Source: Phycisphaerae bacterium (GTDB lineage Bacteria > Planctomycetota > Phycisphaerae > UBA1845 > PWPN01). From it: a DNA stretch of 64,000 nucleotides. The notes below the pieces were generated by a model, which was given only the letters and a program-made list of their open reading frames with translations, was not told the origin of the DNA and ran no database searches. This document shows positions 9,045-18,188 of this stretch, piece by piece (the stretch's first letter is position 1; every line of letters starts with the position of its first letter). The position numbers were made by a program, and so were the translations under genes. Location of the stretch: assembly GCA_018003015.1 (NCBI GenBank), contig JAGNEZ010000001.1, positions 140,808 through 204,807 on the forward strand. The letters run 5' to 3'.

Positions 9045-11328
9045 ACAGGAGAGATACGGGGTCCACATCGATGAGCACATGCCTGGTGGAGATCTTGATG
9101 ACACCCTCCTTGCGGAGCCGATCGACCACTTCCATGAGCCGGTTGGCGTTGGCCGCTCGAATGAGCAGGTCGTATCGATAGCGGTTTTTGAGTCGGGACA
9201 AGGGGGCGCTCTGGGGTCCCAGAACCTCAGCAGCCATCTGAAGGTTGACGAGGAATTGGCGGAGGGTTTCAGCGGCTTCCATGGCGAGTTGAGCCGCCTG
9301 GCTCTGGCTCGGGTCAGAGACGACCAAGCGAGCGAGGCGGGTGAACGGAGGCCACCCGAGGGCCTGGCGGATGCCGAGTTCGTGCCGAGCGAACGCCGGG
9401 TAGTCGTGTGTCGTCGCGAACTGAAGGGCGGGCGTTCCGGTCATGAACGTCTGAACGATGACCCGGCCGCCGGCCTCTGCCCGCCCAGCGCGTCCGGCCA
9501 CCTGGGTAACCAGTTGGAAGGTTCGTTCTGCCGCCCGGAAATCAGGGATTGCCAGTGACGTGTCCGCGTTGACGACGCCCACGAAGGCCACGGATGGGAA
9601 GTCCAGGCCCTTGGCGATCATCTGCGTGCCGAGCAGGATGTCGAGCTGATGCTCGGCAAAGGCTTTCAGCACGCGTTTGTATTCCTCGAAATGGGTCATC
9701 GTATCGCTATCGGCGCGGGCGATCCGGGCGGTAGGGAATTTGCGGTGCAGTTCTTCTTCGACGCGTTGCGTGCCCATTCCGAAGCGTACCAGTGTTCCGC
9801 CGCAGGACGCGTCGCCGCAGCGCCTGGGGACCACGATGCGGGTATTGCAGTAATGGCAGACCGCCTTCTCGGTGGTCTGATGGAAGACCATGTTGACCCG
9901 GCATTGTGGGCAGACGATCGGGCGGCGGCAGCGAGTGCAGACCAGGTAGTTCGCATATCCACGACGGTTGAGCAGCAGGACCGCCTGCTGTCCGGCGTCG
10001 AGCGTCTCGGCCAACAGCGATTCCATGCGTGGAGAAAGAAGGTGGATGCCTTTGCGTTCGCGCTGGGCCAGGCGCATGTCGGCCAGTTCGACCGCGGGCA
10101 TCGGCAGGCCGGAGATACGTGCGGGCAGGAAGATGCGCTCGAAGTGGGCGAACCGATCGCAGTTGTACCAGGTTTCGAGCGACGGCGTCGCCGAGCCGAG
10201 CACGACGGGAATGGAGGTCATCTGCGCGCGTTTGATGGCCACGTCGCGGGTATGGAACCTCGGTGACTGCTGGTTCTTGTAGCTACCCTCCTGTTCCTCG
10301 TCGAGGATGATCAAACCGAGATCGGGACAAGGGGCGAAGACGGCGCTCCGGGTACCGATGATCACTCGCTTGAGTCCCCGGGCGATGGCCGACCAGGTCA
10401 ACGAACGCTGCACGCCGGTCAAGCCGCTGTGAATGACCGCGACATCGCGGAACCGGCTCACCAGGCGATCGACGAGATGCGTGGTCAAGGCGATTTCGGG
10501 CACCAAGAGGATGGCCTGCCGCCCGGCGGCCAGGACTGAGCGGATGGAGTGGATGTAGACCTCGGTCTTGCCGCTGCCGCTCACGCCGTAGAGCAGGACG
10601 GTCTTGAACTGACGTGTGCCGGCCAGAGCGGAGACCCGCTGGATGGCCTCCTTCTGGGGGGTGTTGAGTTGGAAATCCGGTTCCGCGCCCGGCCGGTCGA
10701 AGTTCGGGGCCGGAGCTGGTTCACGCCGGGTCTCGACGGCCAGGAGGCCGGCCTTGACCATGGCGGTCAGGATTCCCCGGGTCACGTTCGCTCGGGTGCA
10801 GAGGGTCTCCTCGTCCATGGGTTCCTCTTGGCTGGCGAGGGCCTTGATGACTTCCTGGCGCCGGGTCGAACGAAGGGCCTTGTGGGGTGGCGAGCTGGCG
10901 TCGTCGTGGAGTGGCCGATAGCCTCGGACGGTGTGGAAGCCGCTCTGGTCGCGGATCGAGGCCGGCACCATGGCGGACAAGGTTCGGCCCAGGGGGCAGG
11001 CGTAGTAGCGTGAGATCCACTGGCCCAGTTCAAGAAGTCGGTCGCTGAGCAATCGCTGGTCGTCCAGGACCTCGATGACCGGCTTGAGGGTGCTGGTCCA
11101 CGGCTCGGGTGCGACGGAGACACAGAAGGCGGTTGCGGGGCGGGCTTTCCTGCCGAAGGGGACGGTGAGGCGTTTGCCGGGCATGATCTGGGCGGCGAGG
11201 GTGTCGGGCACGCTGAAGCTGTAGAGCTTGTCGACGGCCGCCAGCATCGCGACCCGGGCGACGGGGCCGATGCGCACCTCGGGCGACTCGGTCCAAAGAC
11301 GGGCTTGAGCATCGGGGGCCGGCGTCAC
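9043..11328 (-). CDS. priA: Primosomal helicase PriA
   Basis: 761 residues, a GTG start at 11328 with GAGGAT upstream. Restarts stalled replication forks. Walker A is LYGVSGSGKTEVYI. The Walker B box reads LIILDEEQEGSYKNQ, i.e. DEEQ instead of the usual DEEH. The zinc-binding insertion is intact, with the paired cysteines CTRCRRPIVCPQC, CHYCNT and CGDASC. The N-terminal 3'-end-binding and winged-helix domain (residues ~1-200) and the C-terminal helicase motifs (GTQMIAKGLDFPSV, QVAGRAGR) are present. Convergent with the sigma factor gene. Confidence 0.93.
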   Translation of the reverse strand: MTPAPDAQARLWTESPEVRIGPVARVAMLAAVDKLYSFSVPDTLAAQIMPGKRLTVPFGRKARPATAFCVSVAPEPWTSTLKPVIEVLDDQRLLSDRLLELGQWISRYYACPLGRTLSAMVPASIRDQSGFHTVRGYRPLHDDASSPPHKALRSTRRQEVIKALASQEEPMDEETLCTRANVTRGILTAMVKAGLLAVETRREPAPAPNFDRPGAEPDFQLNTPQKEAIQRVSALAGTRQFKTVLLYGVSGSGKTEVYIHSIRSVLAAGRQAILLVPEIALTTHLVDRLVSRFRDVAVIHSGLTGVQRSLTWSAIARGLKRVIIGTRSAVFAPCPDLGLIILDEEQEGSYKNQQSPRFHTRDVAIKRAQMTSIPVVLGSATPSLETWYNCDRFAHFERIFLPARISGLPMPAVELADMRLAQRERKGIHLLSPRMESLLAETLDAGQQAVLLLNRRGYANYLVCTRCRRPIVCPQCRVNMVFHQTTEKAVCHYCNTRIVVPRRCGDASCGGTLVRFGMGTQRVEEELHRKFPTARIARADSDTMTHFEEYKRVLKAFAEHQLDILLGTQMIAKGLDFPSVAFVGVVNADTSLAIPDFRAAERTFQLVTQVAGRAGRAEAGGRVIVQTFMTGTPALQFATTHDYPAFARHELGIRQALGWPPFTRLARLVVSDPSQSQAAQLAMEAAETLRQFLVNLQMAAEVLGPQSAPLSRLKNRYRYDLLIRAANANRLMEVVDRLRKEGVIKISTRHVLIDVDPVSLL

Positions 11329-11525
11329 TAGCTTGATCCTCGAATCATCGTGCGTCTGGCAGTATAAGAGAGAGGTTGCCCCACAGGTAGGTGGCAGGCC
11401 GGGGAGCGAAGCCGATGGCCGGCCTGATTCGTGGCGTGGGCCGTTTGGGGTGCCGTACGGCCGGGCCGGGCAGCCGTGCGGGCGACCGCCGGCTGGGCTA
11501 CTGGGCGGAATCGGGAGTCCGCATC

Positions 11526-12374
11526 TTGAGTCATGTTGAAGTGCGCGATCTGGTCAAGAGCTTTCCGACCGTGGACGGTCAGGAGAAGCTGGCGGTGGCC
11601 GGGATCAGTTTCCAGGTGTCGGCCGGTGAGATTTACGGACTTCTGGGTCCCAACGGAGCAGGCAAGACCACCACGCTGCGCATTTTGGCAGGCCTGATGC
11701 GGCCGACGAGCGGTCAGGTACTGATCAACGGTCACGACGTATGCGTTGACTCGTTCTCCGCGAAGAAGTGCATCGGTTTCCTCACTGCCAACGCGGGGCT
11801 GTATCAGCGGCTGAGTCCCCGCGAACTGCTCCCCTATTTCGGACTGCTCAACGGCATGGAGATGCCGCTCATTGAGGAGCGGGTCAACAAGCTGATCGGC
11901 TGGCTGGATATGGATGAGTTTGCCGACACGCGCTGCGGGGCTTTGTCCACCGGTCAGAAGCAGCGGACCCACATCGCCCGGGCGCTGATCGCCGATCCGC
12001 TGATTCTGATTCTGGACGAGCCGACACTCGGGCTGGATGTACTCACGAACCGGATCATCCTCGACTTCATCCGACAGGAGCGGCAGCTCGGCAAAGCCAT
12101 TCTGCTGAGCACCCATTATCTGGACGAGGCCGAGCGACTCTGTGACCGGATCGGTCTTCTCCACCAGGGCCGTCTGATTGCCGAGGGCGACATGCCCGCC
12201 CTGCGGGCGCTGAGCGGCTGCCAGCGGCTGACGGACATCTTCCTCAAGTTGGTGGACCACAAGTCGGAGATTGCCCCTCGGGCGGTCGAAGGCGCGGCGG
12301 CCACCGATGCCCTCCGCGTGGCCCAGGCGGAGCCTCTCTCGCAGACCGCCCCATCACAGGAATCCGCCTCATGA
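11526..12374 (+). CDS. ABC transporter ATP-binding protein (NatA/CcmA-like)
   Basis: About 282 residues. Walker A GPNGAGKTTTLRIL, signature LSTGQKQRTHIARAL, Walker B LILILDEPTLGLD and the switch His (LLSTHYLDEAERL) are in order. It resembles the ATPases of NatAB-type sodium or ABC-2 exporters. The frame is open further upstream, but the TTG at 11526 is chosen because GGGAG lies nine bases before it and homology-like sequence (HVEVRDLVKSF) begins right after. It overlaps the permease gene by four bases (ATGA), indicating coupled translation. Substrate unknown. Confidence 0.88.
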   Translation: MSHVEVRDLVKSFPTVDGQEKLAVAGISFQVSAGEIYGLLGPNGAGKTTTLRILAGLMRPTSGQVLINGHDVCVDSFSAKKCIGFLTANAGLYQRLSPRELLPYFGLLNGMEMPLIEERVNKLIGWLDMDEFADTRCGALSTGQKQRTHIARALIADPLILILDEPTLGLDVLTNRIILDFIRQERQLGKAILLSTHYLDEAERLCDRIGLLHQGRLIAEGDMPALRALSGCQRLTDIFLKLVDHKSEIAPRAVEGAAATDALRVAQAEPLSQTAPSQESAS

Positions 12375-14494
12375 GCCGCATCCAGCAGTTCCGGGTCATC
12401 TACCGCAAGGAACTCACGGACATCCTCCGCGATCGGCGGACGCTGATGGCCATGATCCTGATCCCGGTGGTGCTCTACCCGGTACTGATGCTTGGTTTTG
12501 TCTGGGCGGCTCAAGCGGAGCGGGCGTCGCTCCGGACCCAGCAGTACACGATTGCTGCCGGCGATGCGGTGACTGCGGAGCATTTGAGGGAGCTGATCCA
12601 CAGGGCTCAGGAGGCTCGCCCGCCATCGGAGGAGAAGCGAGCGACCTTCGTGGTCGAGGTGCAGGACACCCCGGACGAGAAGCTCGGTGATATCATCCAG
12701 GCTCGTGTGGACCTCGATTTCCCGGAAGGGCCTCACGCTCAGCCCGCGGTACTGAACATCCGTATCCGTTACAGTGAGGTCAACGTCCGCAGCCGAGCGG
12801 CCATGGAGGAACTCAGCCACCTGCTCGGCCAACTCCGCGAGGTTCTTGCCCGCGACTCGATCCAGGAACTGCTCGACAAGATGGTCCCTTCGCTGCCGGG
12901 CTCGGTCAATGCCCAGACCATCCTCAAGCCAATCGAGATCACGGCGAGTTCGACGGCCACCGACCAGCAGCGGGGTGGGTGGGCTCTCGGGCAGATCATT
13001 CCCATCATTCTGGTGCTCATGACCATCACTGGGGCGGTCTATCCGGCCATCGACCTGACCGCGGGCGAACGCGAGCGCGGCACGTTGGAAACGCTCATGG
13101 CCACGCCCACGTCGCCGCTCACGCTCATCGTCGGCAAGTTCCTGGTGGTAGCTACCATCGGGCTGGCCACGGCGACGCTGAATCTGGCCAGCGTCGGAGC
13201 GACGATGCACTTCGGCGGTCTGACCCATGCCTTGACCTCGGAGATGCCGGTTCGTTTCCCGATCGGGATCTTGCCAGTTGTTCTGCTGTGCATGGTACCG
13301 TTTGCCCTGCTGTTCTCGGCGATCCTGGTGGCGGTGTGCAGTTTCGCTCGGACCTTTAAGGAGGCCCAGAATTACGTCATGCCGGTGATCATCGGGGCGT
13401 TGATTCCGAGTGCCGCCGTGACCCTCCCTTCGGTTCGACTCGAAGGTCCGATGCTGGTCCTGCCGGTGGGCAACATGGTGCTGCTGGCTCGCGAGCTGTT
13501 CCAGCAGACCTACGCCTGGAGCAGCGTGGCCGTGGTCATGCTCTCGACCACGCTCTATGCGGCGGCCGCGATCGCCCTGGCCGCCCGGCTGTTTGGCCAG
13601 GAAGCGGTGCTGTTCGTCGATGTCGGCTCGTACAAGACGCTGATCCGCCGGCGGTTTATGCGGCCGTCGCCGGCTCCGAGCATGTCTCAGGCGTTGGTGC
13701 TGGTGGCCTTGTTGTTTCCGGTTTCTTTTTATGCCCAGAACGTTCTTTTTGGCTCTTCGGTAGAGAACCTGCTGCACAAGCTGAAAGTCCTTGCCGTCAT
13801 GCAGTTCGCCGGGCTTTTCGCGGTTTTGCCGTTAGCGGTCTGCGGCTACCTCAAGATCGATGTGGTCAATACGTTCCGGCTGCGTTTTCCGCCGGCCAAG
13901 GCGTGGCTGGGCGTGATTCTGCTGGGATCATCGAGCTACCTGCTGGCCCACCGCTTCGTCCAGGCCCAATCCTGGCTGACGCCGCCATCGGACGCGTTGA
14001 GACAGTACGAACAGCAGATCAATGCCCAGCTGGGGGCCGCTCCGCTCTGGCTCATGGTTCTCCTGCTGAGCCTGACTCCGGCGATCACGGAGGAACTGCT
14101 GTTTCGTGGTTTTCTGCTTCGCGGACTGTCAGCCGGGCTTCGCAAGTGGTCCGCGATCGTCGTGGCGGCGGTCATCTTCGGTGTGTTCCACTTCATGGTG
14201 GAGCGTATGCCGCTGGCCACGCTGCTGGGCGTTGTTCTGGGATACGTCTGCTGGCAGACGCGGTCCGTTCTGCCGGGCATGCTGATGCACGCGATGCACA
14301 ACGCCTGGCCGCTGGTCGTGTCGTCCCTCGACGAGCGGGTGCCGCGTTTCCTGGGGATGGCCGAGGGCCACCATCCGTCGTGGGCCGTCAGCCTCACCGT
14401 GCTGCTCGGCGCCCTGCTGGCCTTCGTCGCGGGCATCTTGATCGTGCGGAGTGCTGCAAGGACGGAGGCCGTCGATCAGCACCCGGCGTGGTGA
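12371..14494 (+). CDS. ABC-2 permease fused to a CPBP intramembrane protease
   Basis: 707 residues. Residues 1-~430 are an ABC-2/NatB-type permease: a first membrane span (LMAMILIPVVLYPVLMLGFV), a large extracytoplasmic domain to ~200, then several spans beginning GQIIPIILVLMTITGAVYP. Residues ~440-700 are a CPBP (Abi) domain with its motifs TEELLFRGFLLRG, FGVFHFMVER and HAMHNAWPL, the Glu/His set of this protease family. Fusions of this kind are known in planctomycetes and relatives, so the fusion itself is not new. It works with the ATPase encoded just upstream. The substrate and the target of the protease half are not predictable. Confidence 0.87.
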   Translation: MSRIQQFRVIYRKELTDILRDRRTLMAMILIPVVLYPVLMLGFVWAAQAERASLRTQQYTIAAGDAVTAEHLRELIHRAQEARPPSEEKRATFVVEVQDTPDEKLGDIIQARVDLDFPEGPHAQPAVLNIRIRYSEVNVRSRAAMEELSHLLGQLREVLARDSIQELLDKMVPSLPGSVNAQTILKPIEITASSTATDQQRGGWALGQIIPIILVLMTITGAVYPAIDLTAGERERGTLETLMATPTSPLTLIVGKFLVVATIGLATATLNLASVGATMHFGGLTHALTSEMPVRFPIGILPVVLLCMVPFALLFSAILVAVCSFARTFKEAQNYVMPVIIGALIPSAAVTLPSVRLEGPMLVLPVGNMVLLARELFQQTYAWSSVAVVMLSTTLYAAAAIALAARLFGQEAVLFVDVGSYKTLIRRRFMRPSPAPSMSQALVLVALLFPVSFYAQNVLFGSSVENLLHKLKVLAVMQFAGLFAVLPLAVCGYLKIDVVNTFRLRFPPAKAWLGVILLGSSSYLLAHRFVQAQSWLTPPSDALRQYEQQINAQLGAAPLWLMVLLLSLTPAITEELLFRGFLLRGLSAGLRKWSAIVVAAVIFGVFHFMVERMPLATLLGVVLGYVCWQTRSVLPGMLMHAMHNAWPLVVSSLDERVPRFLGMAEGHHPSWAVSLTVLLGALLAFVAGILIVRSAARTEAVDQHPAW

Positions 14495-14749
14495 AGTCTC
14501 TCAGCCGAGGCCGGCGTGGCGGTGAGGCCCCGAGCCTGCCGCGGGGCGGACGGCAGCGGGAGGACGATCCTGCCCGGAGCGTGGTGCATGCCGTACCGTC
14601 AGCCCACCGGTCTGGGCAGCGGACGCACCTGATCGCATGTCGGATGTAGGCGAACGAGGGTGCGGGTGGTGACGCGTCGAGCAGCGTGGCGGCCCGAGTG
14701 GCCCCCCGAGGATCCTCATTCCCGGCAGAACGGATTCGATTTGGAGCAC

Positions 14750-15694
14750 TCAGCTTGGCCGGACGCTGTTGACTTCGGAGATGAAGTCCTTGCAGGCCTG
14801 CTCGATGCACTTGTCCCACTCGGAGGTGAAGCGCTCGACGTACTTCATGTTCTCGTAGGCGTAGATCACGCTTCGGGAGGCGGTGATGAGGGCGCCGGTG
14901 CCGTCCAGCTTGAAACAGGGCACGATGTCCTCGGCCTTGCCGCCCTGGGCGCCGTATCCTGGCACGAGGAAGATGGACTTGGGCAGCATGCTTCGGAGCC
15001 GCAGAGTCTGCTCGCGATCCTTGGCGGCGACCACCGCACCGAGGCAGCTGTAGCCGCACTTGCCGATGAGGCTCGGGTCGCTTGCCCACAGGGTGACCTG
15101 TTGGGCGATCAGTTCGGCCACGCTCTGGCCGTTCTCGAACCGAGCGTTCTGGATGACATCGGCCGACTCATTGGTCGTGCGAACCAGGGCGAAAACGCCC
15201 TTTTGCTGCTCGCGGGCCACATCCAGGAAGGGCTTGACGCCGTCCAGACCGAAGTACGAGGCCACGGTCACGGCGTCTGGGCCGGTCAGGCTGTCCATAT
15301 CGGTGAAATCGGGCTCGGCCAGGGCGGAATGGGCGTACAGTTCCGCCGTCGAGCCGATGTCCCCGCGCTTGCAGTCGCCAATAACCAGAAGCTTGGCGTC
15401 GCTGGCTTCCTGGATCAACTCATAGTAGGCCTCGACCCCTTCCCAGTAATAGCGCTCGAAGAAAGCACTGTTGATCTTGACGGCGGGAACCAACGGGGTC
15501 ACGATCTTGATGACACGGCGGCAGAACTCCAGGACGGCGTCTAGAGCGGCCTCGGAGTCGGTCTCATCGTTCAGGTCTTTCTGTTCGGTGATTTCGGCCG
15601 GCAGCTTGCTGTACACCGGATCGATGCCCACGCAGACAGGGGCGTTCTTGGCCTTGATGGCCGCCAGGAGTCGGTCCGCAAAGTTATCCGGCAC
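14750..15694 (-). CDS. pyrF: Orotidine-5'-phosphate decarboxylase (long, group 2 type)
   Basis: 314 residues, the length of the group 2 PyrF family rather than the ~230-residue E. coli form. Decarboxylates OMP to UMP, the last step of de novo pyrimidine synthesis. VGIDPVYSKLP near the start and the catalytic D-x-K-x-x-D in IGDCKRGDIGSTAEL are visible; VPGYGAQGG near the end is the phosphate-binding loop. GTG start at 15694 with AAAGGA eight bases upstream. Stands alone between two plus-strand units. Confidence 0.93.
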   Translation of the reverse strand: MPDNFADRLLAAIKAKNAPVCVGIDPVYSKLPAEITEQKDLNDETDSEAALDAVLEFCRRVIKIVTPLVPAVKINSAFFERYYWEGVEAYYELIQEASDAKLLVIGDCKRGDIGSTAELYAHSALAEPDFTDMDSLTGPDAVTVASYFGLDGVKPFLDVAREQQKGVFALVRTTNESADVIQNARFENGQSVAELIAQQVTLWASDPSLIGKCGYSCLGAVVAAKDREQTLRLRSMLPKSIFLVPGYGAQGGKAEDIVPCFKLDGTGALITASRSVIYAYENMKYVERFTSEWDKCIEQACKDFISEVNSVRPS

Positions 15695-16337
15695 GGCAGT
15701 GTCCTTTCGTGTGTTGACTTTCCCCTGCCAACTGCAGCCAGTTCGTCAGACTGGGCAGTCTAGCCTCGCCCTCCCCGACCCGCAAGCGGCAAACAGGCGG
15801 AATTGTGGCGCGTTTCCGACCGTGGTGCGGGTGTTGGCCGGACTTCGATCACACCTTGGAGTCTGCCGCGAGTCAGCGGACTCCCGTTCGACGGTGAGCA
15901 GGAGGTTCAGGGTTGTCGAGCGTGCCCGGAGGGGTCGCCGTACGCACCGGGTCCATTGAGGTGTTCGTTAACCTCTTCCTGGTCAAAAGGTTGAGGTTGG
16001 TCCCAGGTGCGGTCGTTTGGTCCTGCTGATCTGAAGGGCAGGCTGACCGCTCGCTCATCGCTCTCGAATCCGGACGCTACCGACGGCGACGATGGCCCGG
16101 GTGTTGGGCGTACTGGACGGCAAGAGGACGGGATACTGAGCGCGCAAGCTGGTACCGCGATGGGTGCGGTGTCTTGGAGTGGTCGATGGAGCGGCTCGAT
16201 ACCACCCATTGGGCCATTGTGGGCGGTTCCCTATTCACATTCCCGGCGGGCGAGTATCATGGTGGCTTACGGCTGGGGCCGCGTGGGCGGCTCAGCGGCC
16301 GGCGGCAAGGTTACTGTTCGCTTTCAGCGGAGCTTCC
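15695..16337. other. Long intergenic region between pyrF and the GspE-like gene
   Basis: About 640 bases separating divergent genes. It must contain both promoters. Frames in it are short and look like chance. A short dyad GAGGT/ACCTC occurs near 15958. No RNA gene or repeat was recognised. Confidence 0.4.
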
Positions 16338-18182
16338 ATGCGAGTGCCCTCAAGCAAGCCGACCAGGGGATGGTGGGCAGGCGTGGTCCTGGGTGCATGG
16401 CTGGTAGGCCAGGACACGGCCTTGGCTGCTGGCCCCTTGGCCGAATTGCCCGAACCCGGCGGGTACACCAGTTGGATTCGCATCCTCGTCATTCTGGTCA
16501 TGATGGTGCCCTGGCTGCTTTTCTGCCAGTGGGTGGACAAGGACGCGCTCTTTGTCCGGCGGGTGAACCAGACGATGTGGAACGTCATTGTTCTGGCCGG
16601 CGGTGTGATCGGGCTGATCGTCTGGCTGTTCCTGCCCTGGCGGACCGCAGGCCTGTTCGCGGCCGGATTCGGCTTGTGGCTGGTCATCACAGCCACGAGT
16701 TGTGCCATGTACGTGGTGGTACGGAACGGGGTGGTCGATCCCAGCGCCCGGGTCTTTACTCCCAAGCACATCAAGTCCTGGTTTGCGAATCTCGGCAAGA
16801 AGCAGGCTGACAGGCATGCGGTTGAGGAGCGAGTCAAGCTGGTAGCCTGCGACGGGCGGAAGATTCCGGTCCCGGACGATCCGGCCAAAGCCGAGCCCTA
16901 CGAGGCCGCTCAGATTCTGCTTCACGACGCTCTCTGGCGGCGGGCCACGGAGGCGGAACTGGTGGTGACGGCCAAGGGTGTGAAGCTGGCCTATCGCATT
17001 GACGGGGTGGCCACGCCGCGAAGCGATCTGATCGACCGGGACAACGCCGAGCGGGCTCTCTTGTTCATCAAGCAGATCGCCGGGCTGGACATTACCGAAC
17101 GGCGGAAGCCGCAGACCGGCGAGATCCGGGCCTCGATCGGCGGCGACCGCGGGATGACTGAAGTCGACGTCCAGACCAGCGGGACCACCCAGCATGAGCG
17201 ACTCAGCCTGAAGATTGTCGGTGAGGAGACCAAGCTGCGGCTTCACGATCTGGGCATGTCGCCTTCGGACCTGGAGAAGTTTGAGAGCCAGGTGAGGCAG
17301 CCCGGGGGGGGGCTGTTCCTGATCAGCGGTCCGGCGGGCAGCGGCGTAACCTCCACGCTCTACGCCGCCCTGCGATCCCATGACGTCTTCATGCAGAACC
17401 TGCTGACTCTTGAGCGTGAGCCGCTCATGGAGTTGGAGAACATCACTCAGAACATCTATGACTCGACCAAGCACGAAGGCAGCTATGCCCGGCAGCTCCA
17501 GACCGTGCTTCGCCGCGAACCGGATGTGGTCATGGTCAGTGACTGTCTGGACCGTGAGACGGCCCATTTGGCGGCCAAGGCAGCCAAGGATGGCAAGCGC
17601 ATCTATCTGGGGATCCAGGCGAAGGACAGTTTTGACGCGCTGAAGAAGCTGGTCAGCCTGGCCGGCGATACCGACACCGTGGCCTCGGTGATCAAGATGG
17701 TCACCAGCCAGCGACTCATCCGCAAGCTGTGCATCGCCTGTCGGGTGGCCTACAAGCCGGACCCACAACTCCTCCAGAAGGCCAATCTGGCGGTCGGCAA
17801 GACCCAGCAGTTCTTCCGCCAACCCAAGCCGGAGGAACTGGTGGACGAGAAGGGCAAGCCCCGAATGTGCGCCAACTGCCAGAACAGCGCCTATTACGGC
17901 CGGACCGGTCTATTCGAGGTCCTCACGATCGACGACACCATGAGGGACCTGATCAGCCGGGGCCAGTCGATCAACGAACTCCGAGCCCAGGCCCGCAAGA
18001 ACGGGATGCTGTATCTCCAGGAAGTCGGCCTGCAGAAAGTGATCGAGGGAATCACGGGCATGAACGAGATGCTTCGAGTGATGAGAGACGAGGAGAACTC
18101 GCCACCTCCCGCCGCTCCGGCGGCCGGCAAGGGCGGGGACAATCCTCCGGCGGCCCCCGCGGCCCCCAAGAAGGGAGCGTGA
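16338..18182 (+). CDS. Membrane-anchored GspE/PilB-like protein with degenerate ATPase motifs
   Basis: 614 residues from the ATG at 16338 (CGGAG upstream). A signal-peptide-like N-terminus (to ~31) is followed by hydrophobic spans at ~45-64, 83-100 and 104-127, then a cytoplasmic GspE-like domain from ~185. Type II secretion/type IV pilus ATPase landmarks can be aligned: the P-loop GPAGSGVTSTLYAAL (331-345), a Walker B-like VVMVSDCLDRETA (397-), and the tetracysteine metal site (CIACRVAYKP and CANCQNSAYYGRTGLFEV). But the P-loop Lys is Val (V337), and the Walker B Glu that activates water appears as Asp. So it is probably not an active ATPase. The C-terminal tail is rich in P and A. It precedes the CvpA-like gene by six bases. 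A run of nine Gs lies within the gene near 17304. Confidence 0.8.
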   Translation: MRVPSSKPTRGWWAGVVLGAWLVGQDTALAAGPLAELPEPGGYTSWIRILVILVMMVPWLLFCQWVDKDALFVRRVNQTMWNVIVLAGGVIGLIVWLFLPWRTAGLFAAGFGLWLVITATSCAMYVVVRNGVVDPSARVFTPKHIKSWFANLGKKQADRHAVEERVKLVACDGRKIPVPDDPAKAEPYEAAQILLHDALWRRATEAELVVTAKGVKLAYRIDGVATPRSDLIDRDNAERALLFIKQIAGLDITERRKPQTGEIRASIGGDRGMTEVDVQTSGTTQHERLSLKIVGEETKLRLHDLGMSPSDLEKFESQVRQPGGGLFLISGPAGSGVTSTLYAALRSHDVFMQNLLTLEREPLMELENITQNIYDSTKHEGSYARQLQTVLRREPDVVMVSDCLDRETAHLAAKAAKDGKRIYLGIQAKDSFDALKKLVSLAGDTDTVASVIKMVTSQRLIRKLCIACRVAYKPDPQLLQKANLAVGKTQQFFRQPKPEELVDEKGKPRMCANCQNSAYYGRTGLFEVLTIDDTMRDLISRGQSINELRAQARKNGMLYLQEVGLQKVIEGITGMNEMLRVMRDEENSPPPAAPAAGKGGDNPPAAPAAPKKGA

Positions 18183-18188
18183 GCCAGT

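Noticed and set aside
12116-13777. A 553-residue minus-strand frame.
   Set aside because: It lies antisense to the ABC permease gene, has H/R/Q-rich shadow composition and no start signal.
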